DNA of 10,030 bases from JAIVHC01 sp049975505 (GTDB taxonomy: Bacteria; Desulfobacterota; Desulfuromonadia; Desulfuromonadales; Desulfuromonadaceae). The translations under genes and the position numbers were made by a program. Of the stretch, positions 1-8,189 are shown one piece after another. Each line of letters begins with the position of its first letter. Within the stretch, counting starts at the first letter, position 1. The notes below the pieces were generated by a model. It saw only the letters and a list, made by a program, of their open reading frames with translations. It was not told the origin of the DNA and did not search any database. The DNA is taken from the NCBI GenBank assembly GCA_049975505.1, contig JBNGCY010000081.1, forward strand, positions 1 through 10,030, read 5' to 3'.

Positions 1-1236
1 GAGAAAACGGCTGTTGATTTCGTAGATGATTTCAAGGATGCGGGGCAGGAGTTTTTCAAACATCTGCACCGGCCAGGTTTCCAGCGCTTCGGGCAGGAGG
101 GTGTGGTTGGTGTAGGCCATGGTACGGGTCACAATATCCCAGGCTTCATCCCAGGGTTTATTCTCCTCATCAATCAGAATCCGCATCAATTCCGCCACCG
201 CAAGACTGGGATGGGTGTCGTTAAGCTGGAATACATTGTTGGCGGCAAAATCTTTAAAATCCTGACCGTGAGCGCGTTTCCAGTGTTTGATAATGTCGCT
301 GAGGCTGGCCGAAACCAGGAAGTACTGCTGACGCAGGCGCAGTTCCTTGCCGCTTTCGCTTGCATCATTGGGATACAGCACCATGGTTATGCTCTCAGCG
401 GCTTTTTTCTCCGCTACATTGTCATAGTATGAAACCGTATTGAACTCATTGAGGTTGAAATCCTCGGCCGATGCCGCGGACCACAGGCGCAGGGTGTTGA
501 CGGTGTTGTTATTGTATCCGGGCACCGGCACATCATAGGGAATAGCGAGCACCTCTTCGGTATGATCCCAGTGGACCGTGAGTTTCCCGTGATCGTGCGG
601 GTCGCGATAGGCTCTGGTCGTGCCGCCGAATTTCACCACGCAGGTGTAGTCCGAGCGGCGGATCTCCCACGGATATTCACCGTATCCCAGCCACTGGTCC
701 GGCTCTTCGATCTGGTAGCCGTTCTGGATACGCTGGCGGAACATGCCGTAGCGGTAACGCAGGCCGTAGCCCACCACCGGCAGTTGCAGGGTGGCGCAGC
801 TGTCCATGAAACAAGCGGCCAGACGGCCGAGACCGCCGTTCCCCAGACCGGCGTCGTGTTCTGCGCTTTCAACCTCTTCGAGATCAAGCCCCACTTCATA
901 CAGCGCTTTGCCGGTATTGCGATCGATCCCGAGGTTGAAGAGGTTGTTACTCAGCGAGCGCCCGATGAGAAATTCCATGGAGAGGTAATAGGCGCGCTTC
1001 GTTTCCGCCTCGTAGTGGGCGAGCCAGGTCTGCTTCCAGCACGCCATGAGGCGATCACGCACCGTATATGCCAGGGCTTTATACAGATAGTATTTCTGTG
1101 AGTACAGATGGCGCCCGAAGGCGTTGTACAGATAGTGCAGAAAACTGGTTTCAATGCTGTTTTCATCATTACCCAGGCAGCGCAGAGCCTTGCGTTGGGC
1201 TATAGCATCGTTTTCGTCGTAGGTGAAGGGTACCAT
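1..1236 (-). CDS. glgP: Glycogen phosphorylase, N-terminal half (runs off left edge)
   Basis: GT35 glycogen/maltodextrin phosphorylase. The family uses inorganic phosphate to release glucose-1-phosphate from the non-reducing ends of alpha-1,4-glucan in the cytosol. Exactly 412 codons are present, about half of a typical enzyme of roughly 800 aa (E. coli GlgP 815 aa). Visible family motifs are GLGNGGLGRLAACF (residues 130-143), RYRYGMFRQ (160-168), YDVPVPGY (234-241), LYPND (287-291) followed by LRLRQQYF, NDTHPS (339-344) and YTNHTLLPEALETW (375-388). The PLP-binding lysine lies in the C-terminal half, outside the window, so an intact active site cannot be confirmed. The start is the ATG at 1236, with an AGGAG ribosome site 5 nt upstream. 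It is the last gene of the operon seen here, 32 nt after glgA, pairing synthesis with breakdown. glgP and malP cannot be told apart from this half; the glycogen context favours glgP. Confidence 0.97.
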   Translation of the reverse strand, partial: MVPFTYDENDAIAQRKALRCLGNDENSIETSFLHYLYNAFGRHLYSQKYYLYKALAYTVRDRLMACWKQTWLAHYEAETKRAYYLSMEFLIGRSLSNNLFNLGIDRNTGKALYEVGLDLEEVESAEHDAGLGNGGLGRLAACFMDSCATLQLPVVGYGLRYRYGMFRQRIQNGYQIEEPDQWLGYGEYPWEIRRSDYTCVVKFGGTTRAYRDPHDHGKLTVHWDHTEEVLAIPYDVPVPGYNNNTVNTLRLWSAASAEDFNLNEFNTVSYYDNVAEKKAAESITMVLYPNDASESGKELRLRQQYFLVSASLSDIIKHWKRAHGQDFKDFAANNVFQLNDTHPSLAVAELMRILIDEENKPWDEAWDIVTRTMAYTNHTLLPEALETWPVQMFEKLLPRILEIIYEINSRFL

Positions 1237-1241
1237 ATATG

Positions 1242-1246
1242 CTCCT
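1242..1246 (-). promoter_or_regulatory. Ribosome binding site of glgP
   Basis: AGGAG on the minus strand, 5 nt before the ATG at 1236. It fixes the glgP start, which no upstream in-frame ATG challenges within the short gap after glgA. Confidence 0.75.
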
Positions 1247-1251
1247 GATGG

Positions 1252-1269
1252 GTTCCGGAATGACGGAAC
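1252..1269 (-). other. Small intercistronic stem-loop between glgA and glgP
   Basis: GTTCCG and CGGAAC form a perfect 6-bp inverted repeat around a 6-nt loop, starting at the last base of the glgA stop codon. No U-run follows and the glgP ribosome site lies just downstream, so this is not a typical intrinsic terminator. It may be an mRNA processing or stability hairpin, or chance. Confidence 0.3.
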
Positions 1270-2753
1270 TAGCGGTTAATCTGATTCTGGTAAATATCCA
1301 GATAAGCCCGGGCACTGCGCTGCCACGAAAAGTCCTGCAGCATTCCGTTCTTCTGCAGCTTCTGCCAGGTGCGCGGGCGGCGATATAATTCAAGAGCGTA
1401 CTCCACACATTTATACAACTCGGATACTGAGGCGTTCTGCATGACAAATCCATTGCCACTGCCATCCACCAGGGTTTCCGGAGTTGCCGGCACCACGGTA
1501 TCTTTCAGTCCCCCGGTGGCGTGAACCACCGGCGGAGTCCCATACGCGAGACTGTACATCTGATTGAGGCCGCAGGGCTCGAAGCGTGAGGGCATGAGAA
1601 ACATATCCGCCCCCGCTTCTATCTGATGCGCCAGATCCTCGGCATAGCCGATCCGGACAAACACGCGGTGCGGATATTCCTGCGCCAGGGCGGTAAACTG
1701 CTGCTCAAAACTGCGTTCACCCGAGCCGAGAATCACAAAATTGACATCGGTTTTATCCATCAGGAAAGGTATAACCTCCGCGAGCAGATCCGCGCCCTTC
1801 TGCTCCACCATGCGCCCTATAGAACCCAGCAGCGGTGCAGCGATATCTGTCTCTTCACTTGGAGCCAGACGCTTGAGCAGATGCTGCTTGTTGCGCTTTT
1901 TCTGGGCGACGCGCCCCTTTTCCGCCGAATACGCATAAGGGATGAAGGTGTCCCGCGCTGGATTCCATACTTGGGTATCTATCCCATTGAGAACCCCGCT
2001 CAGTCTGCCCTGCGCCGCACATTGCTGCAGAATCCCTTCCATGCCGAAGCCCTGCTCAGGGGTGCATATCTCATCCGCATAGGTGGGACTCACAGTGGTG
2101 ACATGGTCGGCGTAGACGATCCCCCCTTTGAGCATTGAGAATGACGTGTAAAACTCCAGGGCGTCAGGATGCCAGAGGGCGTCGGGCAGACCGAGACCGG
2201 AAAACAGCGCATACGGGAATTTGCCTGCATACGAGAGATTGTGAATGGTGAAAACGCTGCGGGGCACTTCTGTGCTTCCGGGTTCAGCCAGATGCATAAA
2301 CACCGGCACCAGTCCCGTCTGCCAGTCGTTGCAGTGCACCACTTCCGGCTTCCACTCCATGTCGAACTGATCCAGGGCCACCTGGGCGACAATCCGGCTG
2401 AAGAGTCCGAAACGCTCACCGTTATCCCACCAGTCTATCCCGTGCGCATCCTGATAGGGGTTACCTGAACGGTCAAACAGGCCGGGGATATCCACCAGAA
2501 GCAGGTTCACCCCGCTGTCACTTTCGGTGCGCAGAATGCGCACCGTGCGCTCACTTCCACAGCTGAGCACTCGGACATGCGCCACCTCGTAGAGCGATTC
2601 GTGCTGCTCCATTACATCGAGATATGCAGGCAGAATAACCCTCACCTCATGTCCCATCTGCTGCAGCGCAGTGCTCAGCCCCGCGGTAACATCCGCGAGT
2701 CCACCGGTTTTTATAAGAGGATATATCTCTGAAGTTGCGAGTAGGATACGCAT
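1269..2753 (-). CDS. glgA: Glycogen synthase (ADP-glucose dependent)
   Basis: GT5 glycogen synthase of 494 aa (E. coli GlgA 477 aa). The family transfers glucose from ADP-glucose to the non-reducing end of an alpha-1,4-glucan in the cytosol. The N-terminal Rossmann domain opens with the ADP-glucose-binding motif KTGGLADV at residues 15-22, the same position as in E. coli. HCNDWQTGL (140-148), FTIHNLSYAG (168-177) and LNGID (255-259) follow. The C-terminal GT-B domain has GRMVEQKG (313-320), with R314 and K319 matching the basic phosphate-contact residues of the family, then PSRFEPCGLNQMY (388-400) and TGGLKDTV (413-420). The start is the ATG at 2753; the match to the family begins at residue 1. 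It lies 6 nt after glgB, and its ribosome site is inside the end of glgB, so the two are probably translationally coupled. The gene looks intact. Confidence 0.98.
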   Translation of the reverse strand: MRILLATSEIYPLIKTGGLADVTAGLSTALQQMGHEVRVILPAYLDVMEQHESLYEVAHVRVLSCGSERTVRILRTESDSGVNLLLVDIPGLFDRSGNPYQDAHGIDWWDNGERFGLFSRIVAQVALDQFDMEWKPEVVHCNDWQTGLVPVFMHLAEPGSTEVPRSVFTIHNLSYAGKFPYALFSGLGLPDALWHPDALEFYTSFSMLKGGIVYADHVTTVSPTYADEICTPEQGFGMEGILQQCAAQGRLSGVLNGIDTQVWNPARDTFIPYAYSAEKGRVAQKKRNKQHLLKRLAPSEETDIAAPLLGSIGRMVEQKGADLLAEVIPFLMDKTDVNFVILGSGERSFEQQFTALAQEYPHRVFVRIGYAEDLAHQIEAGADMFLMPSRFEPCGLNQMYSLAYGTPPVVHATGGLKDTVVPATPETLVDGSGNGFVMQNASVSELYKCVEYALELYRRPRTWQKLQKNGMLQDFSWQRSARAYLDIYQNQINR

Positions 2754-2759
2754 CTGATT

Positions 2760-4961
2760 TTACTCCTGAAGCTGAAGAACAATAAAACCCAGAGGAGGCA
2801 GGGTAACCACGGCACTCTCCTCGCGGCCCATCCAGGTTTGCGTGGTGGTGACAACCATGCCGCTGTTGCCGACATTGGAACCTCCATACACCTCCGCATC
2901 GGAATTGAGTATTTCACGATATGCGCCTGCGCGGGGCATGCCGACCCGATATCCTTCACGTACCACCGGAGTGAAATTGAACAGGCATACCAGGCGCTGC
3001 CAGGTTTCTGTACGGGTATCCTGACGCACAAAACTCAGTATCGACTGCTGGTTGTCGTTGCAGTCAATCCATTCAAACCCCTTTGCTTCAAAATCGTGCG
3101 CATATAACGCACAACAGGTTGAATACAGGTGGTTGAGATCACGCACCAGCAGCTGAACCCCGCGATGCTCCTGTTCATCACACAGATGCCAGTCAAGGGC
3201 GGTTTTTTCATTCCACTCACGCCACTGGGCAAACTCTCCACCCATAAAAAGGAGTTTCTTGCCCGGATGCAACATCTGATATCCGAACAGCAGGCGCAGA
3301 TTGGCAAACTTCTGCCACTTATCCCCGGGCATTTTATCCACCAGAGAGCGCTTCTGGTGCACCACCTCATCATGCGAGAGGGGAAGAATGAAGTTCTCCT
3401 GATAGGCATACAGCTGACTGAAGGTCAGGCGCGAGTGGTGGTAGGAACGGTGTATCGGATCTTCGGCAAAGTAGCTCAGGGTGTCATTCATCCAGCCCAT
3501 GTTCCACTTCATGGAGAAGCCGAGTCCCCCCATCCACACCGGGCGTGAAACCATGGGCCAGGAGGTGGACTCCTCCGCCATCAGCACCGCCCCCGGATAC
3601 TGCGCATGTAATTCGGTATTCAGGGTGCGCAGGAACTCAATCGCTTCGATATTTTCATTGCCTCCGTACTCGTTGGTCAGCCATTCCCCCTCATCACGCG
3701 AATAGTCGAGATAGAGCATGGAGGCCACCGCGTCCACACGCAGACCATCGATATGAAACTCACGCAGCCAGTACATGGCATTGGCAATGAGAAAGTTGCG
3801 CACCTCATTGCGTCCGTAGTTGAACACATAGGTGCCCCACTCACGGTGCTCACCTTTGCGCGGATCCTCGTGTTCGTACAGCGCGGTACCGTCAAAACGT
3901 GCGAGGGCAAAGGCGTCTTTGGGGAAATGTGCCGGCACCCAGTCGAGAAATACCCCGAGCCCATGCTGATGGCAGTAGTCGACAAAGTAGCGGAAATCGT
4001 CCGGATCACCGAAGCGGCGGGTGGGCGCATAATAGGCCGTAACCTGATAGCCCCAGGATTCGTCCAGGGCATGTTCGCTCACCGGCATCAGGTTAAGATG
4101 GGTGTACCCCATCCACTGCGCATATTCCACGAGGCGATGGGCCAGCTCGCGGTAGTTGAGAAAACGCCCGTCCTCGCGCCGCTGCCATGAACCAAGATGC
4201 ACTTCGTAGATATTGATGGGCTCATGCTGCCAATCGAAGGTGCGGCGCTGCTCCATCCAGTTCTGATCCTGCCATGTGTGCCTGCTCACATGCACGATGG
4301 AAGCGGTGCGCGGGCGCATCTCCATGGCGCGGGCGCACGGATCGGCTTTAACAAAACAGTCACCGGTGAACATGTTGCGGATCTCGAATTTATAGCGTTC
4401 CGGCTCCTGAATGCCGGGGATAAAAAGCTCCCACACCCCGGAACTGCCGCGACAGCGCATGGGATGGCGCAGCCCGTTCCAGACATTGAAGTTTCCCACC
4501 ACTGAAACCCGCTGTGCCGAAGGAGCCCAGACCGCAAACAGCACCCCCTCCACGCCATCCACGCTGCGCGGATTGGCGCCGAGAATCTCGTACATATGCC
4601 AGTGGCGCCCCTCGCCGAGCAGATGCAGATCGATGTTGCCGATCTGGGGGGCGAAGGTGTAGGGGGAACACGTGCGGTGCGTATGTCCGTCCGCTTCATT
4701 CCACTCCAGGATATAGTGGAGTTCCAGGGAATCGCGCGCACTTTTATCCAGCAGCAGGGCGAACAGCCCCTGACCCACGGGTTTGAGCTCTGGCCCAGCC
4801 TCAATCCGCGCTGAAACCGCAGTGGGGAGCCAGGCCCGCACAATCCAGGTATCGGATGTAAGCTGATGCACCCCCAGAAAGCTGAAAGGATCGTGGTGTC
4901 TGCCCTCACACAGGCGAACAAAATCATCCGTTCCGGTGGTAAATGTTTCTAACTGATCCAT
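2760..4961 (-). CDS. glgB: 1,4-alpha-glucan (glycogen) branching enzyme
   Basis: GH13 branching enzyme of 733 aa (E. coli GlgB 728 aa). It cuts alpha-1,4 chains and rejoins them through alpha-1,6 bonds. The order is: an N1 domain (about 1-115) with HHDPFSFLGVH (22-32); a second CBM48 domain (about 130-225) with FAVWAPSAQRVSVVGNFNVW (142-161); the catalytic barrel; and a C-terminal all-beta domain (about 620-733). GH13 regions are visible as DWVPAHF (340-346), GLRVDAV (406-412) with nucleophile D410, MAEEST (461-466) with acid/base E463, and LSHDE (528-532) with D531. The spacing between these three residues equals that in E. coli (D405, E458, D526). Having both N-terminal modules makes it the long enteric-type form. 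It starts 12 nt after malQ and ends 6 nt before glgA. It appears complete, with no missing catalytic residue. Confidence 0.98.
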   Translation of the reverse strand: MDQLETFTTGTDDFVRLCEGRHHDPFSFLGVHQLTSDTWIVRAWLPTAVSARIEAGPELKPVGQGLFALLLDKSARDSLELHYILEWNEADGHTHRTCSPYTFAPQIGNIDLHLLGEGRHWHMYEILGANPRSVDGVEGVLFAVWAPSAQRVSVVGNFNVWNGLRHPMRCRGSSGVWELFIPGIQEPERYKFEIRNMFTGDCFVKADPCARAMEMRPRTASIVHVSRHTWQDQNWMEQRRTFDWQHEPINIYEVHLGSWQRREDGRFLNYRELAHRLVEYAQWMGYTHLNLMPVSEHALDESWGYQVTAYYAPTRRFGDPDDFRYFVDYCHQHGLGVFLDWVPAHFPKDAFALARFDGTALYEHEDPRKGEHREWGTYVFNYGRNEVRNFLIANAMYWLREFHIDGLRVDAVASMLYLDYSRDEGEWLTNEYGGNENIEAIEFLRTLNTELHAQYPGAVLMAEESTSWPMVSRPVWMGGLGFSMKWNMGWMNDTLSYFAEDPIHRSYHHSRLTFSQLYAYQENFILPLSHDEVVHQKRSLVDKMPGDKWQKFANLRLLFGYQMLHPGKKLLFMGGEFAQWREWNEKTALDWHLCDEQEHRGVQLLVRDLNHLYSTCCALYAHDFEAKGFEWIDCNDNQQSILSFVRQDTRTETWQRLVCLFNFTPVVREGYRVGMPRAGAYREILNSDAEVYGGSNVGNSGMVVTTTQTWMGREESAVVTLPPLGFIVLQLQE
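2763..2767 (-). promoter_or_regulatory. glgA ribosome site embedded in the glgB 3' end
   Basis: AGGAG spans the last two sense codons of glgB (CAG GAG, before TAA) and lies 9 nt before the glgA ATG at 2753. Ribosomes finishing glgB would uncover or reuse this site, which suggests coupling of branching enzyme and synthase expression. Confidence 0.7.
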
Positions 4962-4971
4962 ATATTCTAAA

Positions 4972-4976
4972 CCTTA
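4972..4976 (-). promoter_or_regulatory. Weak glgB ribosome site overlapping the malQ stop
   Basis: TAAGG lies 10 nt before the glgB ATG at 4961, and its TAA is the malQ stop codon. It is a poorer match than the sites of glgA, glgC, malQ and glgP, so glgB translation may depend partly on ribosomes finishing malQ. Confidence 0.45.
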
Positions 4977-6326
4977 GTCATATGTAGAAGAAGAAATTCG
5001 CTTACTCGAATGCACCAGCGAAAAAATCCTGTGCTCGAGCTCATCCGGCAGCTGCGCCCAGTCAAAGCGCCAACTCCAGTTGCCCTCGGTGGTGCCCGGG
5101 ATATTGGTACGATGGCTGCTGTCGAGCCCAAGCCAGTCCTGCATGGGGATTACCGCTGTCCGCGCCGGAGATTCTAAGGCGGCGGCAATGAGAGGCCAGG
5201 GCATGGGGCCGACATTATCGGGCAACTTGCTGAGTACATGTTTACGCATCTCCGGATCCAGAGACTCAAACCATCCCAGGGTAGTATCGTTGTCATGGGT
5301 TCCGGTATACACTACAGTATTGGGTTTCTGATTTTCAATACTGTGGGGATTGTTCCCATCGCCATCAAAGCCGAACTGAAGCACTGACATTCCCGGCAGG
5401 CCGAATTCATCCCGCAGCGCAATCACTTCCGGGGTGATAACTCCGAGGTCTTCGGCAATAAACGGCATAGAGGGGAAGTCCTTTTTAAGGGCCTGAAGCA
5501 ACTCCCGTCCCGGAGTCGGGACCCATTCTCCGGTTCTGCCATCCTCAGATTCGACCGGAATCTCCCACAGCGCCACCAGACCACGGAAATGATCGATACG
5601 CACCCTGTCAAACAGATGGAGCACCGTCGCGATGCGCCTTCGCCACCACGCGAAATCATCGCGCATCATCTCGTCCCAGTTGTAGTGGGGGTTGCCCCAG
5701 CGCTGCCCGGTCTCGCTGAAATAGTCGGGAGGCACCCCCGCCACCACCGTGGGTCTGAGTTCAGCATCGAGCTTGAACAGATGGGGGTTCGCCCACACAT
5801 TGGCGCTGTCGTATGCCACCGCAATGGGGATATCTCCCAGGAGTTCAATCCCGCGGGTACGTGCCCCGGCATGGATCTCGTCCCAGCGCCGCCACAGGAG
5901 GAACTGCTCCTGTTTCAGGTGCTCAATGCGGGCGTGACGGGTAGCGGCAAACTGCTCCAATGCGCGTTGGTCACGGTATTTGAACTCGTCCGGCCATTCA
6001 TACCAGGGGCGATCATTAAAATGCTGCCGCAGGGCGACAAACATGGAGTAACTGTCCAACCACCTGGCATGAGCGGATTTGAACTCCTGAAAAGCACAAG
6101 CGTCCGCTGGAGTAAAACGTATGTCCGGAGGAAGCAGGGCAGGATTTATGCCGTGCGATGAATAGGCCTGATACGGAGAGCGATCCGCATGGGGAGGGGC
6201 CACGGGCAGCATCTGCCAGACCCGCAGCCCACAACGCTCCATCCAGGCGAGAAAACTCTCCACATCGGCATCCAACACTCCGGAAGGGAGAGATGTTGGA
6301 TGGAGCAACACTCCTGCTTTACGCAT
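4974..6326 (-). CDS. malQ: 4-alpha-glucanotransferase (amylomaltase)
   Basis: GH77 disproportionating enzyme of 450 aa. It moves alpha-1,4-glucan segments between maltodextrins, recycling short chains left by phosphorylase. The N-terminus carries GVLLHPTSLPS (5-15) and WQMLPVAPPHADRSPYQAYS (37-56). GVPPDYFSETGQRWGNPHY (197-215) is the conserved acceptor-site loop. Catalytic residues fit RVRIDHFRGL (nucleophile D245), FIAEDLG (acid/base E292) and THDN (D345). EGNWSWR (414-420) closes the family signature. It is shorter than Thermus amylomaltase (about 500 aa) and much shorter than E. coli MalQ (694 aa); it lacks the enteric N-terminal extension, and the usual GIGDLG-type stretch after the first motif is reduced. 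The start is the ATG at 6326, with a good ribosome site. It lies between the GH57 gene and glgB, and its job is probably linked to glycogen rather than to maltose uptake, since no maltose transport genes are seen. Confidence 0.96.
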   Translation of the reverse strand: MRKAGVLLHPTSLPSGVLDADVESFLAWMERCGLRVWQMLPVAPPHADRSPYQAYSSHGINPALLPPDIRFTPADACAFQEFKSAHARWLDSYSMFVALRQHFNDRPWYEWPDEFKYRDQRALEQFAATRHARIEHLKQEQFLLWRRWDEIHAGARTRGIELLGDIPIAVAYDSANVWANPHLFKLDAELRPTVVAGVPPDYFSETGQRWGNPHYNWDEMMRDDFAWWRRRIATVLHLFDRVRIDHFRGLVALWEIPVESEDGRTGEWVPTPGRELLQALKKDFPSMPFIAEDLGVITPEVIALRDEFGLPGMSVLQFGFDGDGNNPHSIENQKPNTVVYTGTHDNDTTLGWFESLDPEMRKHVLSKLPDNVGPMPWPLIAAALESPARTAVIPMQDWLGLDSSHRTNIPGTTEGNWSWRFDWAQLPDELEHRIFSLVHSSKRISSSTYD

Positions 6327-6422
6327 AAAAACACCTCAATTCATCCTGAAAACGTCCCTGCGAAGATACGCCTTCAGGTGTTCTGCTCCCGTCCCGGACA
6401 GGACAATAAAAATACAAGCTGG
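6327..6422 (-). other. 96-nt GH57-malQ spacer with two possible small hairpins
   Basis: The longer of the two real spacers in the downstream half of the operon. Reading the minus strand, bases 6403-6387 can fold as TCCTGTC-CGG-GACGGGA, with one G-T pair. Further on, CCTGAAG can pair with CTT and CAGG across a short bulge (about 6378-6357). Neither is followed by a U-run, so I do not call a terminator, and I see no convincing -35/-10 pair. It may be a processing site or nothing. Confidence 0.3.
6333..6337 (-). promoter_or_regulatory. Ribosome binding site of malQ
   Basis: GAGGT lies 6 nt before the ATG at 6326 and supports that start, which coincides with the conserved family N-terminus. Confidence 0.7.
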
Positions 6423-8144
6423 TTAATTGCGCCGCATGGTGCCGGCATTTTCCGCCTTGCCGCCACCGCGCGAAATGGGATTTTTCAGTCCCCGGGGTGG
6501 AACCTTTTCCAGCATCTGATACAACCGGATCAGATGGCGCCGGAACAGTTGATCGAAATCGCGTACGCTGGCGGCGGGGTTCAGATCTCCAAACCACCAG
6601 AACCAGTCAGAGCCTTCACATACAGCGAGCTGCTCTTTTGCCTCGTTGAGCTTTTGTTCCGAAAGTTCTGCCGCGTTAACCGAGCGGTCAAAGCATTGTT
6701 TGGCCTCTACGAGCATATCCCAGGCGGCGTTCTTGTCCTTCTCCCCTATCCAGGTGGAAAAAGAACCGAATACCCAGCTGCCGGGCACAATTCTATCGAG
6801 CTTTATTCGATCACACTGCTTCTCCCCCTCGAGCACCGCAGAAAAGGTGGTCATGTTGAGATTCGGATCAGCACTGATCTGCTGATACAGGGTCTGCAGA
6901 AAGGGATAGCCATTGTCGGGGTAGTATTCCCACGCATTTTCTCCATCCAGGATAATACTCACCACCCGCTTATGCGCCTGGCGCCCGAAGTACTTGCGGA
7001 TATTGTGGAGGTGGCCGCAGAAATCGGCGGCCGCATCTTCGGCTTTCCAGGTTTTGTATTCAAATCCTATCAGATCGGAAAGACCGTCATCGCGGAAGAA
7101 CACGACACACTCACTGTCAGGATGTTGCGCGGGAGCGTAGAGACCGTTTTTGTGCTCCAGGAGTTTTTTCCCCCCGCTGGAGGCTTCGCAGGAATTACGC
7201 CAGACCCCTTCACCGGAGGCGGTCCAGCGGATATTCCACTTATCCAGCACCTCAAGCGCGGCCTCGCTGATAGCACCTTCCGAGAGCCACACTCCGGAGG
7301 GCCGGCTGCCGAAGTGTTCTTCAAATACTTCAAAACCGCGCTCCATGTGCCAATCCACCCGTTCGGCCCCTCCGGGATATTCGCGCTGCAGGGGCGTAGG
7401 AGCCTCGGGCTGGGTCGCATGCATGCAGGAAAAATCGAGGAGCAAGGGAACTATCGGATGTCCGTAAGGGGTCATGGAGAGTTCAATCCGTCCCTCTTCC
7501 ATCAGAACCCGGTAGCGCGGGATGATACTTTCCACGGTTTCCGCCAGCACATCCATGAGCAGGGTCTGATCCACCGGAGTAAAGTGGTTTTTACGCGCCA
7601 TTAAGCGGGTAACGCGAAAATCGTTTTTCTTGATGCTGCTCCCGAGCCACGCAAGGTGATACCACATGAGCAGATCGGTAAAAAACTGGTTACTCAAGTA
7701 ACCGACGCGCACTACATCCAGATCGCCGTTGTTGTACAATCTCCTGGCAATATTCACCAGGGTACGAAATGCCGGATAGGGTTCGACCATGGTGGGAGCA
7801 AAGGCACGCTGGCATGCGGCAATGATATCCGCGCGCTCATCCGGGGAAGCACTGATGGTTGTCGCCCCCGCTACCAGATTAAGAAGCGGATCATTGGTTG
7901 GGGTGCCGTCCCTTAACCAGGCGCGCATCTGCGCCCCGTAGTCACTGAGCTGCTCCAGGAGTACCGGAGCGAAATTCACCACTACGCGTGCCTCCGGGCA
8001 GGTTTCGAGATGATGCGCCATGTCAGAATAGTCTTTAATGGCATGCAGATAGACCCAGGGCAGATGATAGGTTCCATCCAGGGCATCGCGGTAGTGGGGC
8101 TGGTGCATATGCCAGCACAACACTACATTGATCTGGTTTTCCAT
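6423..8144 (-). CDS. GH57 glycoside hydrolase, glycogen-operon associated
   Basis: Family GH57 protein of 573 aa from the ATG at 8144. GH57 covers alpha-amylases, amylopullulanases, 4-alpha-glucanotransferases and branching enzymes acting on alpha-glucans by a retaining mechanism. Visible signatures are CWHMHQPHYRD (10-20, conserved region 1), IELSMTPYGHPIVPLL (220-235, region 2), SGVWLSEGAISE (283-294) with probable nucleophile E289, and SIILDGENAWEYY (396-408) with probable acid/base D400. SDWFWWFGD (512-520) and a C-terminal VPPRGLKNPI (548-557) resemble the ends of proteins usually annotated alpha-amylase/alpha-mannosidase (COG1449). No signal peptide is seen, so an intracellular glucan is the likely substrate. 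An upstream in-frame TTG at 8189 would add 15 residues, but it lies in the palindromic element and the added residues are not part of the family match. GGAAAG (8154-8159) is a weak ribosome site. The exact activity (amylase, debranching or transferase) cannot be read from the sequence. Confidence 0.93.
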   Translation of the reverse strand: MENQINVVLCWHMHQPHYRDALDGTYHLPWVYLHAIKDYSDMAHHLETCPEARVVVNFAPVLLEQLSDYGAQMRAWLRDGTPTNDPLLNLVAGATTISASPDERADIIAACQRAFAPTMVEPYPAFRTLVNIARRLYNNGDLDVVRVGYLSNQFFTDLLMWYHLAWLGSSIKKNDFRVTRLMARKNHFTPVDQTLLMDVLAETVESIIPRYRVLMEEGRIELSMTPYGHPIVPLLLDFSCMHATQPEAPTPLQREYPGGAERVDWHMERGFEVFEEHFGSRPSGVWLSEGAISEAALEVLDKWNIRWTASGEGVWRNSCEASSGGKKLLEHKNGLYAPAQHPDSECVVFFRDDGLSDLIGFEYKTWKAEDAAADFCGHLHNIRKYFGRQAHKRVVSIILDGENAWEYYPDNGYPFLQTLYQQISADPNLNMTTFSAVLEGEKQCDRIKLDRIVPGSWVFGSFSTWIGEKDKNAAWDMLVEAKQCFDRSVNAAELSEQKLNEAKEQLAVCEGSDWFWWFGDLNPAASVRDFDQLFRRHLIRLYQMLEKVPPRGLKNPISRGGGKAENAGTMRRN

Positions 8145-8160
8145 AGCGTTCAACTTTCCA

Positions 8161-8189
8161 TATATAAAGATTATGTAACTGTTCAGCAA
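8161..8189 (-). promoter_or_regulatory. Weak sigma70-like promoter candidate upstream of GH57
   Basis: On the minus strand TTGCTG (8189-8184) and TATATA (8166-8161) are separated by exactly 17 nt in an AT-rich stretch. The match to consensus is only partial. A start near 8154 would leave about 10 nt of leader, cutting into the weak ribosome site. The -35 part lies in the outer arm of the palindromic element, so if it is real the element would supply half of the promoter. Confidence 0.2.

Noticed and set aside
562..1101. Plus-strand open frame of 179 codons opposite glgP
   Set aside because: It covers the most conserved part of the phosphorylase N-terminal domain on the other strand and resembles no protein I know; a shadow.
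6189..7604. Plus-strand open frame of 471 codons, antisense to GH57 and the start of malQ
   Set aside because: It lies opposite two clearly real genes, shows no recognisable domain or motif, and crosses the malQ-GH57 spacer without a ribosome site. It is a long shadow frame.
8187..8189. TTG as the start of the GH57 gene (588 aa)
   Set aside because: It lies in the arm of the palindromic repeat, the 15 added residues do not belong to the family, and the ATG at 8144 sits directly before the conserved N-terminal strand and HMHQP motif.
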